A DNA stretch of 12,988 nt from JAZKFT01 sp043760535 (GCA_043760535.1 JAYUOV010000156.1:1-12988), one strand, 5' to 3'; positions 1-7,872 are shown, numbered from the stretch's first letter. Made by a program: numbers and translations. The notes: generated from the sequence alone by a model not told the origin.

Positions 1-1554
1 GGCCTTGGCTTTGCCGATAAAGACCTGGCCAAACCTTACAAACAATTTAGTGGTGGCTGGCGTATGCGGGTACTATTGGCCAAAATGATTTTGCAAAACC
101 CAGATGTATTACTACTAGATGAACCTACCAACCACCTGGATTTACCAAGTATAGAGTGGCTGGAGAAATACCTGCTCAATTACCGTGGCAGCGTGGTAAT
201 CGTAAGCCACGATAAATTTTTCCTGGACAGGATGGTGAACCGCATAGTGGAATTGTACCAAAAGCAGCTCCACATGTACATTGGCAACTACAGCTATTAC
301 GAGCAAGAAAAAGCCATTCGTATAGAAATGCAGAAACGGGCTTTTGAAAACCAGCAGGATTACATACGCCAGCAGGAACGGTTTATTGAACGCTTTAAAG
401 CCAAAGCCAGTAAAGCCGCCGCAGCTCAAAGTGTACAGAAGCTGCTTGATAAAGTGGACCGCATTGAAGATACAAATCTGGAACGTCCGAATATGCGTAT
501 CAACTTTAGTGTGGGCAAAGAGCCGGGGAAAGTATTGGTAAACCTAAAAAACATCAAAAAGTCTTTCGGCGACCTGCACATTATAACCAATGGTAATGCA
601 GAGATAGAACGTGGCGATAAAATAGCCTTGATTGGTGCTAACGGAAAAGGGAAAAGTACACTGCTGCGGATAGTAGGTGGCAACGAAACTTTTGAAGGTG
701 GCGAACGTGAATGGGGCCACAATGTGGTGGAAAGTTTTTACGCCCAGCACCAGCTGGAATCGCTTACCATGACCAATACCGTAATAGACGAAATGAATGG
801 CAGCGGTGCCGGTAAAACTGAACTGGAATACCGCAGCCTGCTTGGTGCATTTTTGTTTAGCGGCGATGATGTAGAAAAGAAAATTAAAATACTAAGCGGT
901 GGCGAAAAAGCCCGTGTGGCACTGGCCAAAACGATTGTGAGCAAGGCCAATTTTTTAATATTGGATGAACCTACGAACCATCTGGATATCCACTCGGTGG
1001 AGTTGCTGGTACAATCGCTGAACAAGTACGAGGGCACCATGATATTGGTAAGCCACGACCGTTATTTTATTAGCAAAGCCGCCAATAAAATATGGGAAAT
1101 AGTAGATGGCGAAATAAAAGAATTTAAAGGCACCTACGGCGAATATGTAGAATGGAAAGAAAGGATGGCTTTGCAGCAAGCTACCGCTGCAAAGGAGCAA
1201 GGTATAAGCAACAAGGGACAAGTAGCAAGTAGCAAGGAGCAAGGAGCAAGCAATAAGGTTCAAGGTTCAGGATACAAGGAACAAGTGGCTGCGCCAAAAG
1301 TGGAAATTAATAAAGACGCCCAAAAAGAATACCAGAAACAAAAGAAACTGTTTGAAAAAACAGAGGCCGAGATGAATGCCGCAGGTGACCGCAAAGCCAA
1401 ACTGGAAGGCCAATTGGCCGACCCTGATATTTACGGCGACCGCAATAAATTTTTAAAAATAGAACAGGAACATATTGCCGCCACCAAAGCATTTGCCGCT
1501 GCGCAGAAATTGTATGAAGAGGCTTTTGAGAAGATGATGGAGATGGAAGGGTAG
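1..1554 (+). CDS. ABC-F family ATPase, 5'-truncated by window edge
   Basis: Soluble ABC-F ATPases bind the ribosome and act on translation; they have two nucleotide-binding domains and no membrane segment. The frame is open from base 1, so the true start lies upstream and 517 residues are visible. Seen in order: ABC signature FSGGW of the first domain (visible residues 16-20), Walker B LLLDEPTNHLD (about 37-47), switch His SHD (69-71), a charged helical linker with the KAKASKAAAAQS stretch typical of the interdomain arm (about 133-144), second Walker A GANGKGKST (212-220), signature LSGGEKAR, Walker B LILDEPTNHLD and SHDR (351-354). A charged, probably coiled-coil C-terminal extension follows. 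Between the second domain and this extension lies an odd 35-residue insert of five 7-residue repeats (398-432), described separately. The first Walker A is outside the window. The subfamily (Uup-like, YheS-like or other) cannot be decided here. Family assignment is very secure. Confidence 0.95.
   Translation, partial: GLGFADKDLAKPYKQFSGGWRMRVLLAKMILQNPDVLLLDEPTNHLDLPSIEWLEKYLLNYRGSVVIVSHDKFFLDRMVNRIVELYQKQLHMYIGNYSYYEQEKAIRIEMQKRAFENQQDYIRQQERFIERFKAKASKAAAAQSVQKLLDKVDRIEDTNLERPNMRINFSVGKEPGKVLVNLKNIKKSFGDLHIITNGNAEIERGDKIALIGANGKGKSTLLRIVGGNETFEGGEREWGHNVVESFYAQHQLESLTMTNTVIDEMNGSGAGKTELEYRSLLGAFLFSGDDVEKKIKILSGGEKARVALAKTIVSKANFLILDEPTNHLDIHSVELLVQSLNKYEGTMILVSHDRYFISKAANKIWEIVDGEIKEFKGTYGEYVEWKERMALQQATAAKEQGISNKGQVASSKEQGASNKVQGSGYKEQVAAPKVEINKDAQKEYQKQKKLFEKTEAEMNAAGDRKAKLEGQLADPDIYGDRNKFLKIEQEHIAATKAFAAAQKLYEEAFEKMMEMEG
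1192..1296 (+). repeat. Degenerate heptamer tandem repeat inside the ABC-F reading frame
   Basis: Positions 1193-1283 divide exactly into thirteen 7-bp units of the form AGnnnCA or close to it: aggagca, aggtata, agcaaca, agggaca, agtagca twice, aggagca twice, agcaata, aggttca twice, ggataca, aggaaca. Three units make 21 nt, so the translation repeats every seven residues: KEQGISN, KGQVASS, KEQGASN, KVQGSGY, and a fading KEQVAAP. The frame stays open throughout. It lies between the second ATPase domain and the C-terminal extension, a place where a flexible insert would be tolerated. The repeat structure is read directly; any function is unknown. Confidence 0.85.
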
Positions 1555-1631
1555 GTTTTATTTTTTATCGGTAAATAGTAGAATAGATGATGATGTAATA
1601 ATGGTGCATCGGTTTTAAAAAATTTAAAGAG

Positions 1632-2081
1632 ATGATAAAATTTGCACACGTAAATATTATTACCGATGACTGGAAGAAAATTGCCAACTTCTACATCGAT
1701 GTATTTGATTGTAAGCCACTTTATCCTGAGAGGGACTTAAGTGGCGACTGGCTTGATAAAGCAACAGCTATATCCGGAGCACATTTTACGGGTATTCATT
1801 TGGCGTTGCCCGGCTATAATGATAACCTGCCAACACTCGAAATTTTTCAGTACGATAAAAATGAAGAAAACCTGACAGCAGTAACCAACAGAAAAGGATT
1901 TGGACACATCGCATTTAAGGTAGATAACGTATCGGAAATTTTGGAGAAACTGCTATTACACGGCGGCTCTCAGGTTGGCGATTTGGTGCAAACCGAAGTT
2001 AAAGATGCCGGATTTCTAACCTTTGTTTATGCCAGGGATATCGATGGTAATATTATTGAAATACAACATTGGGAAAAGTAG
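1632..2081 (+). CDS. VOC (glyoxalase/dioxygenase fold) family protein
   Basis: A 149-residue protein with the paired beta-alpha-beta-beta-beta modules of the vicinal oxygen chelate superfamily. Candidate metal ligands sit where the family places them: His6 (FAHVNI) and Glu70 (TLEIFQY) in the first module, His92 (GFGHIAF) and Glu143 (NIIEIQHW) in the second. The segment ending in DIDGNIIEIQ is a common C-terminal signature of lactoylglutathione-lyase-like proteins. Length fits a single two-module subunit that dimerises. The substrate cannot be told from sequence: glyoxalase I, methylmalonyl-CoA epimerase, a dioxygenase or a resistance protein are all possible, and many members are uncharacterised. 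It lies 77 nt after the ABC-F stop on the same strand and 19 nt from the convergent hutG end. The ATG follows an A-rich stretch without a Shine-Dalgarno motif, as is usual in Bacteroidota. Confidence 0.85.
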   Translation: MIKFAHVNIITDDWKKIANFYIDVFDCKPLYPERDLSGDWLDKATAISGAHFTGIHLALPGYNDNLPTLEIFQYDKNEENLTAVTNRKGFGHIAFKVDNVSEILEKLLLHGGSQVGDLVQTEVKDAGFLTFVYARDIDGNIIEIQHWEK

Positions 2082-2100
2082 AAATACTCTTATTCTAGCT

Positions 2101-3081
2101 CTAATTTCTTTCTAAAGCCTGCACAATATCAAACACTAAAGAAGCTGCCAATCTTGATGTTCGGTTATCTACATCGTAAGTTGGATTTACTTCTGCAATA
2201 TCAATCGCAGATACTTTTCCGCTAAAAACAATATGCCGCAATAGCCGCTTAAACATGGCATTTGGAGGAATGCCATTATATGCCGGAGCACTTACACCCG
2301 GTGCTGTTGCAGCGGTAAATACATCCATATCAATACTTAGTTGAACCGTTTCCGAAGCTTCCAAAACATGGTTCAATAGGTCGAGGATATGTTCGAGTTG
2401 GTCGTTGGTAAATTCTTCTGACTTAATGTACAATGCCCCAATGTTTCTGGCAGTATCAAACAGCAATTTTGTGTTGCTGCAATCCTGGATGCCGAGGGCC
2501 AGATAATGGAATTCGGTTTTGCTTTTTTTGCAATCTTCGGCCATTTGCCAAAAGCCGGTTCCGGAGGTAACACCAACTGTTTCATCCACCTGCCGAAGGT
2601 CGAAATGTGCATCGAAATTGATTACAGAGAAACTGCTTTTAGGTGGAAGTTTTTGGCTGATACCACAAAAATTACCATAAGCAACTTCGTGGCCCCCACC
2701 AAGTACAATTGGAAAAATTTTTTGGCTTATAAGTTGTTGTATTTTTTCTCCCAACAGCATTTGTGCTGCTTCCAGATTGCCATCATCGCACAGTACATCT
2801 CCGGCATCGTACAAAACAATATTTTCAAAATGCACCGGAAAACTGCAGCAGGCATTTCTAATAGCTGCCGGTGCATCTTTTGCCCCAACACTGCCATGAT
2901 TCCGGCGAACACCTTCATCGCTGCAAAAACCTATAAAGGCTATTTTGGTTGATTTATTTATTGGATCATTTGTTGATTGGCCAAGGTCTATCAATCGGAT
3001 TGCCTGATGCCATCTTTGAACATTGGGTTCATCGCCATCGTTGCGGCCCTGCCATGATGTGGGTGCGTTGTAAGTTGCCAT
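2101..3081 (-). CDS. hutG: Formimidoylglutamase (ureohydrolase/arginase superfamily)
   Basis: Predicted cytoplasmic binuclear-manganese hydrolase that splits N-formimidoyl-L-glutamate into glutamate and formamide, the last step of the four-step Hut pathway. The 326-residue protein has the ureohydrolase metal motifs: GGGHE (His131), FDAHFD (Asp157, His159, Asp161) and SIDMDVF (Asp251, Asp253), plus EVNP near residue 297 in place of the family's usual E-x-N/D-P. Arginase and agmatinase share these motifs; the gene is called formimidoylglutamase mainly because it directly follows hutI. A separate agmatinase-like role is less likely but not excluded. The 89-nt gap to hutI is filled with tandem repeats. 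The ATG at 3081 gives the normal family length. No hairpin is visible in the 19 nt separating its end from the convergent VOC gene. Confidence 0.88.
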   Translation of the reverse strand: MATYNAPTSWQGRNDGDEPNVQRWHQAIRLIDLGQSTNDPINKSTKIAFIGFCSDEGVRRNHGSVGAKDAPAAIRNACCSFPVHFENIVLYDAGDVLCDDGNLEAAQMLLGEKIQQLISQKIFPIVLGGGHEVAYGNFCGISQKLPPKSSFSVINFDAHFDLRQVDETVGVTSGTGFWQMAEDCKKSKTEFHYLALGIQDCSNTKLLFDTARNIGALYIKSEEFTNDQLEHILDLLNHVLEASETVQLSIDMDVFTAATAPGVSAPAYNGIPPNAMFKRLLRHIVFSGKVSAIDIAEVNPTYDVDNRTSRLAASLVFDIVQALERN

Positions 3082-3096
3082 GTTTACTTTTTAATA

Positions 3097-3135
3097 GGTC
3101 AGTTAGTCAATTGGTCAGTTAGTCAATTGGTCATT
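3097..3135. repeat. 16-bp tandem repeat, 2.4 copies, in the hutI-hutG gap
   Basis: The unit ggtcagttagtcaatt occurs at 3097-3112 and again without a mismatch at 3113-3128, followed by a partial ggtcatt at 3129-3135. Each unit is two related octamers, GGTCAGTT and AGTCAATT, so the array is built from an 8-bp word. It starts 16 nt upstream of the hutG start codon, so it would lie in the leader of hutG in a joint hutI-hutG transcript. Confidence 0.9.
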
Positions 3136-3173
3136 GGGCATTATCCATTATCCATTAAAAAAATTATCCATTA
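3132..3173. repeat. Heptamer repeats (cattatc/ttatcca) running into the hutI stop
   Basis: Directly after the 16-bp array come 7-bp words: cattggg (3132-3138), cattatc (3139-3145), cattatc (3146-3152), then catt. After a short A-run the word ttatccatta appears again at 3164-3173. Its last three bases (tta) are the complement of the hutI stop codon TAA, so the repeat runs right up to, and includes, the end of the coding sequence. Confidence 0.8.
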
Positions 3174-4394
3174 AACAAGTTCTCCATTTTTCCAAACTTT
3201 AGCTGGTTTTAGTTTCCCTTGATGGTATAAAATATCCTGATAATTATAGGTTGGGTAGGCTTGAAAATCTGCTTTAAAACCGTTTTCAATTTTACCCACA
3301 TTTTTTAATCGCAAACTCTGTGCCGCCCTGTAGGTTAGGCCAGCAAGTACTTCAGCGGCACTTAGCTTTTCAAACGCCCCAAGTATGGCCGCCTGCATCA
3401 GCAAATCGCCTTGTGGTGCAGAGCCGGGATTCCAGTCGCTGGCAATAGCTACGCAGCAACCGGCATCCAGTAATTTGCGGGCCGGTGCAAAATGCATACC
3501 CAGGCCAAGCGATGCTCCGGGTAAAACAGTAGCAACGGTTTCGCTGCCTGCCAATGCTGCAATCTCCGTGTCGCCACTTGCTTCCAAATGATCGGCCGAT
3601 GCTGCATTGCAGGCCACTGCCACCAAACTGCTGCCAGCCGTAAACTGATCCGCATGAACGGTTATCGTATAACCCATTGCCGCAGCTTTTTGTAAAAAAG
3701 GAACTGAAAGTGTTTTGCTAAAAGCCGTTTCCTCAATAAAAATATCTACACGATTGGTAAGATTTTCGGCTTTTAATTTTGGTAACAATTCCTGTAAAAT
3801 CCAATTGAGATATTGTTGCTCATCACCTTCAAAATTTTTTGGTTTTATGTGTGCAGCAAGGCAGGTGGGTATTAATGTAGCCGGAGTAAGTTCTTGTGCT
3901 TTTTGTACAGTACGTAGCATTTTTAATTCCGCTTCCATATTCAATCCATAGCCGCTTTTTATTTCAATTGTAGTTACACCTTCTTTAATATGTTGGCTGA
4001 TGCGGTTTTGCAAACCTAGTAATAGTTCGTCTTCGTTTGCCGCCCTTGTAGCTTGCACACTGTTCCAAATGCCGCCACCTGCTTTAGCAATTTCCAGGTA
4101 GGTTTTGCCGGCATTACGCATCGCATAATCGAGGCTGCGGCTTCCGCCAAAACAAATATGAGTATGGCTGTCTACAAAGCCCGGTAATAAAACCATTGGC
4201 TCTTCTATCAGCTCAGTAAAGGCTTGTGGGTATTGGGTTTGCAGGTCTTTGAACTTGCCAATAGTAATTATTCTTCCATCAATAATCAGTACAGAACCGT
4301 TTTCAATAACCTCCAATTGTTCATCCTGCAAAGGGCCTTTTAATGAAAGGTTTTGCAAGGTGATGATTTGGGAGAAAGGGCCGATTATTTTCAT
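3171..4394 (-). CDS. hutI: Imidazolonepropionase
   Basis: Amidohydrolase-superfamily enzyme of histidine degradation; it opens the ring of 4-imidazolone-5-propanoate to give N-formimidoyl-L-glutamate, the substrate of the next gene, hutG. Visible in the 407 residues: the metal-binding HxH in GFVDSHTHICFGG (His77, His79), IKSGYGL (about 145-151), the metal His247 in VHADQF, the DHLE segment with His269, and the catalytic/metal Asp320 in ASDWNPGS. The N-terminal beta-strand domain and a C-terminal strand returning to it (GKIENGFKADF) complete the usual architecture, and length matches the family (about 400-420). Histidase (hutH) and urocanase (hutU) are not in the window. The gene is 188 nt downstream of rnr, and that gap carries two repeat-like elements, so co-transcription with rnr is uncertain. 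Confidence 0.95.
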   Translation of the reverse strand: MKIIGPFSQIITLQNLSLKGPLQDEQLEVIENGSVLIIDGRIITIGKFKDLQTQYPQAFTELIEEPMVLLPGFVDSHTHICFGGSRSLDYAMRNAGKTYLEIAKAGGGIWNSVQATRAANEDELLLGLQNRISQHIKEGVTTIEIKSGYGLNMEAELKMLRTVQKAQELTPATLIPTCLAAHIKPKNFEGDEQQYLNWILQELLPKLKAENLTNRVDIFIEETAFSKTLSVPFLQKAAAMGYTITVHADQFTAGSSLVAVACNAASADHLEASGDTEIAALAGSETVATVLPGASLGLGMHFAPARKLLDAGCCVAIASDWNPGSAPQGDLLMQAAILGAFEKLSAAEVLAGLTYRAAQSLRLKNVGKIENGFKADFQAYPTYNYQDILYHQGKLKPAKVWKNGELV

Positions 4395-4410
4395 TATAGT
4401 AATTATTTTG

Positions 4411-4437
4411 CCACGGATTACACGAATGGATACGAAT
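4411..4437. repeat. Short imperfect direct repeat upstream of hutI
   Basis: GGATTACACGAAT (4415-4427) is followed at once by GGATACGAAT (4428-4437), the same word lacking three bases, and preceded by CCAC. It lies 17 to 43 nt upstream of the hutI start and so would fall in its leader or promoter zone. I have an impression of similar 'CCACGGATTACACGAAT' strings from other bacterial intergenic regions, but cannot check this here. Confidence 0.6.
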
Positions 4438-4472
4438 GTATTTTATTGGTAATCCAAATAAAAAATCCAAGC

Positions 4473-4569
4473 CATTGCGAGGTTCTTTCCGAAGCAACCT
4501 CCAGGAGGTGTTTACAAATTTCATGCCCTGGAGATTGCTTCGGTGAGGCAAGAACCTCACCTCGCAAAG
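4473..4569. repeat. Imperfect palindrome of about 97 bp between rnr and hutI
   Basis: The left arm (4473-4505) reads cattgcgagg, ttcttt, ccgaagcaacctccagg. The reverse complement of the right arm (4526-4569) reads ctttgcgagg, tgaggttcttgcctcac, cgaagcaatctccaggg. The arms match over most of their length, with one extra block of bases on the right, and enclose a loop of about 20 nt. The words CATTGCGAGG and GAAGCAATCTC resemble REP-like palindromes that I associate with intergenic DNA of many bacteria (recollection, not searched). It begins 14 nt after the rnr stop, so in RNA it would form a long hairpin at the rnr 3' end and might protect or end that message. Confidence 0.8.
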
Positions 4570-4582
4570 ACTGGACTTTTAA

Positions 4583-6667
4583 CTATTTCTTCTTTCCCGC
4601 CGTTTTCGTAGCCGGTATAAATTTACTACCCGCCTTTCCTGTAATAACCTTTTGTACAGCTATTATTTTAGCTGGCTCTTCCACAAGCACTGCCTTTAAA
4701 TTATCAGCAACAAAGCCTGCAATCCGCTGTGGCAGCCATTCATAATCCAGTTGTCTTTTACCAAGATTGGCCGACACAACTTTAATGCTAACCTGGTCGC
4801 CTATGCGGAACTTACGGCCGCTTCTGCTGCCTACTAATTGGTAATCACTTTCTACCAACCTAAAGTCATCATGGTTTTGTAAATCCACCATGCTCACCAG
4901 TCCTTCGCATTTATGCTCCACCGTTTCGGCCCAAAACCCGAACGAAGAAACGCCAGTGATAACGGCATCAAACTCTTCGCCGATTTTGTCACTCATATAT
5001 TCTACCTGTTTGTATTTATTGGCGGCACGTTCGCTTTCCATGGCTGCACGTTCTCTTTCGCTGCTGTGTTTGCACTTACTTTCCATCTTTTTATCTACCG
5101 GTGTTTTACCATCTAAAACCTGTTGTAGTATGCGGTGTACCATTACGTCGGGGTAGCGGCGAATGGGTGATGTAAAGTGACAATAATGCTCAAAACCCAA
5201 CCCGTAGTGGCCAATATTTTCGGTGGTGTAAATGGCCTTGGCCATGGTACGAATACCCAATTGCTCTAATACATGTTGTTGTGGTGTTCCCTTTGCATCG
5301 GCCAGCATTTTATTAAAAGATGCGGCGATGGTTTCAGGTTTGTTCATATCGAATTTGTAACCAAATTTATTGGTGAAAGCCATAAAAGGCAGCATTTTTT
5401 CTTCGTTTGGCGTATCGTGTATGCGGTACGGAAATGGGATGGGTTTATCCTTCACCATCACCTTGCCCACACGTTCGGCTACGTAGCGGTTTGCCAGCAG
5501 CATCAGTTCTTCAATTAACTGATGACTCTCTTTGCTTTCCTTTATCACAATACCAATCGGATGGCCTTTTTCATCTAGTTTAAAACGTACTTCCTGGCTG
5601 CTGAAATTGATGGCACCGCTTTTAAAACGTTTCTTACGAAGTGTTTGGCTAATGTCGTTTAGTATCAATATTTCTTTACTGTGTTCGCCTTCTTTTGTTT
5701 CGATGATTTGTTGTACATCTTCATAGCTAAAGCGATGATTACTATGTATCACGGTTCGGCCAATCCAATGGTCTTTTACTTCGCCTTTTTCTGTCATTTT
5801 AAAAATAACAGAAAAAGTGCATTTGTCTTCATGTGGCCGTAAAGAACACAATTCATTACTAATTCTTTCGGGTAGCATGGGCAGTACCCTGTCGGGCAAA
5901 TACACACTAGTAGCACGTTCGTAAGCTTCTTCATCCAGTATGGAATCTTCTTCCACATAATGGCTTACATCGGCTATGTGTACGCCTATTTCGTAACCAC
6001 CTTTTGGCATTACCCTAAAGCTGATAGCATCATCAAAATCTTTGGCATCCGCTGGGTCAATGGTAAGGGTGAGTAAATCTCTGCAATCCTTACGCAGCTT
6101 TATTTCTTTCTCACTGATGATGTCGTTCAAGCGTTCGGCAGTTTCCAATACTTCATCGCTAAATTCTAACGAGAAACCCTTTTCTAAAAGTATTTCTTTC
6201 ATGGCAATATCGTTAACGGCATCGGCACTCAATACTTCCATTAATTCGCCTTTCGGGCGGCGATTTTTGGGTGGCCAATCGGTCATGCGTACTACCACTT
6301 TTGTGTCTTCGTCTAACTCTCTCATGGGCACTGTACCAAGTTCAAAATAGGGCATTGGCTTTTCGCCAGCAGGTACAAAAAGCAATAATCCTTTTGTAAA
6401 ACGTAGTGTACCAATGTATTCTGTTTGCCTGCGTTTAATAACTTTTGTTACCCGGCCTTCCCGTTTTTTTGAACCAAAACCTTCTCTTGTAACAGCTACT
6501 TCTACAGTATCGCCGTGGAAGCCCTGGTTAAAATCTTGCGGACGAACAATAATATCGCCACCGCCATCGCTTGTGATTACAAACCCGAGTCCGCTGCGGG
6601 TAATGTCGAGCATGCCACTGAGTGATTGTGTGGTATGTTTTTTGTGTTTATATTTTTCTTTTTTCAT
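4583..6667 (-). CDS. rnr: Ribonuclease R (RNase II/RNB family 3'-5' exoribonuclease)
   Basis: Processive 3'-to-5' hydrolytic exoribonuclease that degrades structured RNA, including rRNA fragments and stalled messages. The 694 residues show: a basic lysine-rich N-terminus (KKEKYKHKKH); an OB/cold-shock domain beginning SGLGFVITSDGGGDIIV (about 25-60) and a second one (about 80-150); the RNB catalytic domain (about 195-520) with DPADAKDFDD (204-213), whose Asp residues bind the catalytic magnesium ions, and HFTSPIRRYPD (about 497-507); then an S1 RNA-binding domain (about 563-645, GVSSFGFWAE) and a basic tail ending GKKK. It is somewhat shorter than E. coli RNase R (about 810) but normal for Bacteroidota-type proteins. 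RNase II is the alternative; the two OB domains, S1 domain and basic ends favour RNase R. The gene follows lpxK after 134 nt on the same strand. Confidence 0.95.
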   Translation of the reverse strand: MKKEKYKHKKHTTQSLSGMLDITRSGLGFVITSDGGGDIIVRPQDFNQGFHGDTVEVAVTREGFGSKKREGRVTKVIKRRQTEYIGTLRFTKGLLLFVPAGEKPMPYFELGTVPMRELDEDTKVVVRMTDWPPKNRRPKGELMEVLSADAVNDIAMKEILLEKGFSLEFSDEVLETAERLNDIISEKEIKLRKDCRDLLTLTIDPADAKDFDDAISFRVMPKGGYEIGVHIADVSHYVEEDSILDEEAYERATSVYLPDRVLPMLPERISNELCSLRPHEDKCTFSVIFKMTEKGEVKDHWIGRTVIHSNHRFSYEDVQQIIETKEGEHSKEILILNDISQTLRKKRFKSGAINFSSQEVRFKLDEKGHPIGIVIKESKESHQLIEELMLLANRYVAERVGKVMVKDKPIPFPYRIHDTPNEEKMLPFMAFTNKFGYKFDMNKPETIAASFNKMLADAKGTPQQHVLEQLGIRTMAKAIYTTENIGHYGLGFEHYCHFTSPIRRYPDVMVHRILQQVLDGKTPVDKKMESKCKHSSERERAAMESERAANKYKQVEYMSDKIGEEFDAVITGVSSFGFWAETVEHKCEGLVSMVDLQNHDDFRLVESDYQLVGSRSGRKFRIGDQVSIKVVSANLGKRQLDYEWLPQRIAGFVADNLKAVLVEEPAKIIAVQKVITGKAGSKFIPATKTAGKKK

Positions 6668-6708
6668 ATTGTTGTTTTTGTTGCCACTAAGAACGAAAGA
6701 GACGCTTT

Positions 6709-6772
6709 AAACCTACAAGATCATATCAACCATTTACTAAATTTAATGGCTCAAAAAAGACCTTATAGGTTT
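6709..6772. repeat. Spaced inverted repeat between lpxK and rnr
   Basis: aaacctacaag (6709-6719) is the reverse complement, with one mismatch, of cttataggttt (6762-6772). Between them lies a smaller inverted repeat, ccatt (6730-6734) against aatgg (6745-6749). On the transcribed minus strand this would form a two-tier stem-loop 30 nt after the lpxK stop and about 42 nt before the rnr start. There is no U-tract long enough to call it an intrinsic terminator. Confidence 0.6.
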
Positions 6773-6801
6773 TATCAGCCTTTAACTCTTTGTGGCAAAT
6801 C

Positions 6802-7872
6802 CTACATATTAAACTTTACTATAAAATCTCTTATGAGTGTTTGTAATTTTTTTTCTTCGTTAAATAATATTTTATGTTCGATGGGCAGTACGTATAGCGG
6901 TATTTCATGTAGTTCTTTTTCGAATTTTAGCAACCGCACTGCATCTTTTTCTGTGGTTAAAATAATGTTTTGGCTGCCATCTAGTTTACCAAACCGTTCC
7001 TTAATTTCCTTTAGGTCGTCGATAGTGAAAATATGGTGGTCGTTATAAGTTTTTTCAAGGTAGGTTTCGGTGTGTTTTTCCAGGTATTGCTTTAGTGGCC
7101 GTGGGTTGGCTATGCCACAAACGAGCAGTACTTCGCATTGGTGGTGCAGTTGAAATGTTTCTTTGGCAATAATATGATACGGTATGCCATAGCTAATGGT
7201 ACTAAAGAAAATATACTGTGTGGGTGTGGGTTTCAGCTTGTTGATGGTTTCTTTTTTTCCGGCTTCGCCAATATCTGCCGGGCATTTGGATACGATGATA
7301 ATATCAGCTCGGTCGGCACTGCTACGATTGTCTCTAAGGTCGCCGGTGGGCAAATACCAGTCTTGGGTGTACAAATTGCTGTAATCGGTAAGCACAATGT
7401 TGTAACCAGCTTTTACACGCCGGTGCTGAAAGGCATCATCTAAAATAATTACCGCTGTATCGGGTCTATCGTGGAGTAATTGTGGTATGGCTTCTAACCG
7501 CTCCTCACCTACTGCCACCGGCACATCCGGAAACTTGATGTGGAATTGCATCGGTTCGTCACCAATTTCTAGTGCTGTGGTAGCCGCATTGGCTAAGGAA
7601 TATCCTTTGGTTTTTCGCTTGTAGCCACGGCTTAATGTGGCCACTTTAAACTCTGGCCGCAGCATCCGTAGCAAGTATTCTACCATGGGGCTTTTGCCGG
7701 TACCGCCTACCGAAATATTACCTACACATATCAGCGGCATATTAAAGGTTGTAGCTTTGTAATAGCCTTTATTAAACATCCAGTTTCGTAAGGTAATCCA
7801 CAGCCATACAACCAACGAAAAAGGGAAGAGCAATATGCGGAACGACTTAATAAGATAAAAATTAAAATTCAT
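6802..7872 (-). CDS. lpxK: Tetraacyldisaccharide 4'-kinase
   Basis: Inner-membrane-associated kinase that phosphorylates the 4' position of the tetraacyl disaccharide to make lipid IVA, the sixth step of lipid A synthesis. The 356-residue sequence has a single hydrophobic N-terminal helix (about 11-27), the expected membrane anchor; a P-loop GNISVGGTGKSP (51-62); SRGYKRKTKGY (81-91); and the DDAFQHR motif (145-151) that carries the catalytic Asp and His residues of the family. LPTGDLRD (174-181) is also characteristic. Length fits. The start codon lies inside the end of the upstream cyclo-ligase gene (11-nt overlap), which argues for translational coupling. The other lpx genes are not nearby, so lpxK is separated from the main lipid A cluster here. 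Confidence is very high. Confidence 0.96.
   Translation of the reverse strand: MNFNFYLIKSFRILLFPFSLVVWLWITLRNWMFNKGYYKATTFNMPLICVGNISVGGTGKSPMVEYLLRMLRPEFKVATLSRGYKRKTKGYSLANAATTALEIGDEPMQFHIKFPDVPVAVGEERLEAIPQLLHDRPDTAVIILDDAFQHRRVKAGYNIVLTDYSNLYTQDWYLPTGDLRDNRSSADRADIIIVSKCPADIGEAGKKETINKLKPTPTQYIFFSTISYGIPYHIIAKETFQLHHQCEVLLVCGIANPRPLKQYLEKHTETYLEKTYNDHHIFTIDDLKEIKERFGKLDGSQNIILTTEKDAVRLLKFEKELHEIPLYVLPIEHKILFNEEKKLQTLIRDFIVKFNM

Noticed and set aside
142..429. Minus-strand open frames antisense to the ABC-F gene, and similar long frames opposite hutG, hutI, rnr and the OmpA gene
   Set aside because: Each lies fully against a gene with clear family motifs and has no motif of its own.
3097..3173. 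CRISPR array
   Set aside because: Units are 7-16 bp and contiguous, without spacers, and no cas gene is present.
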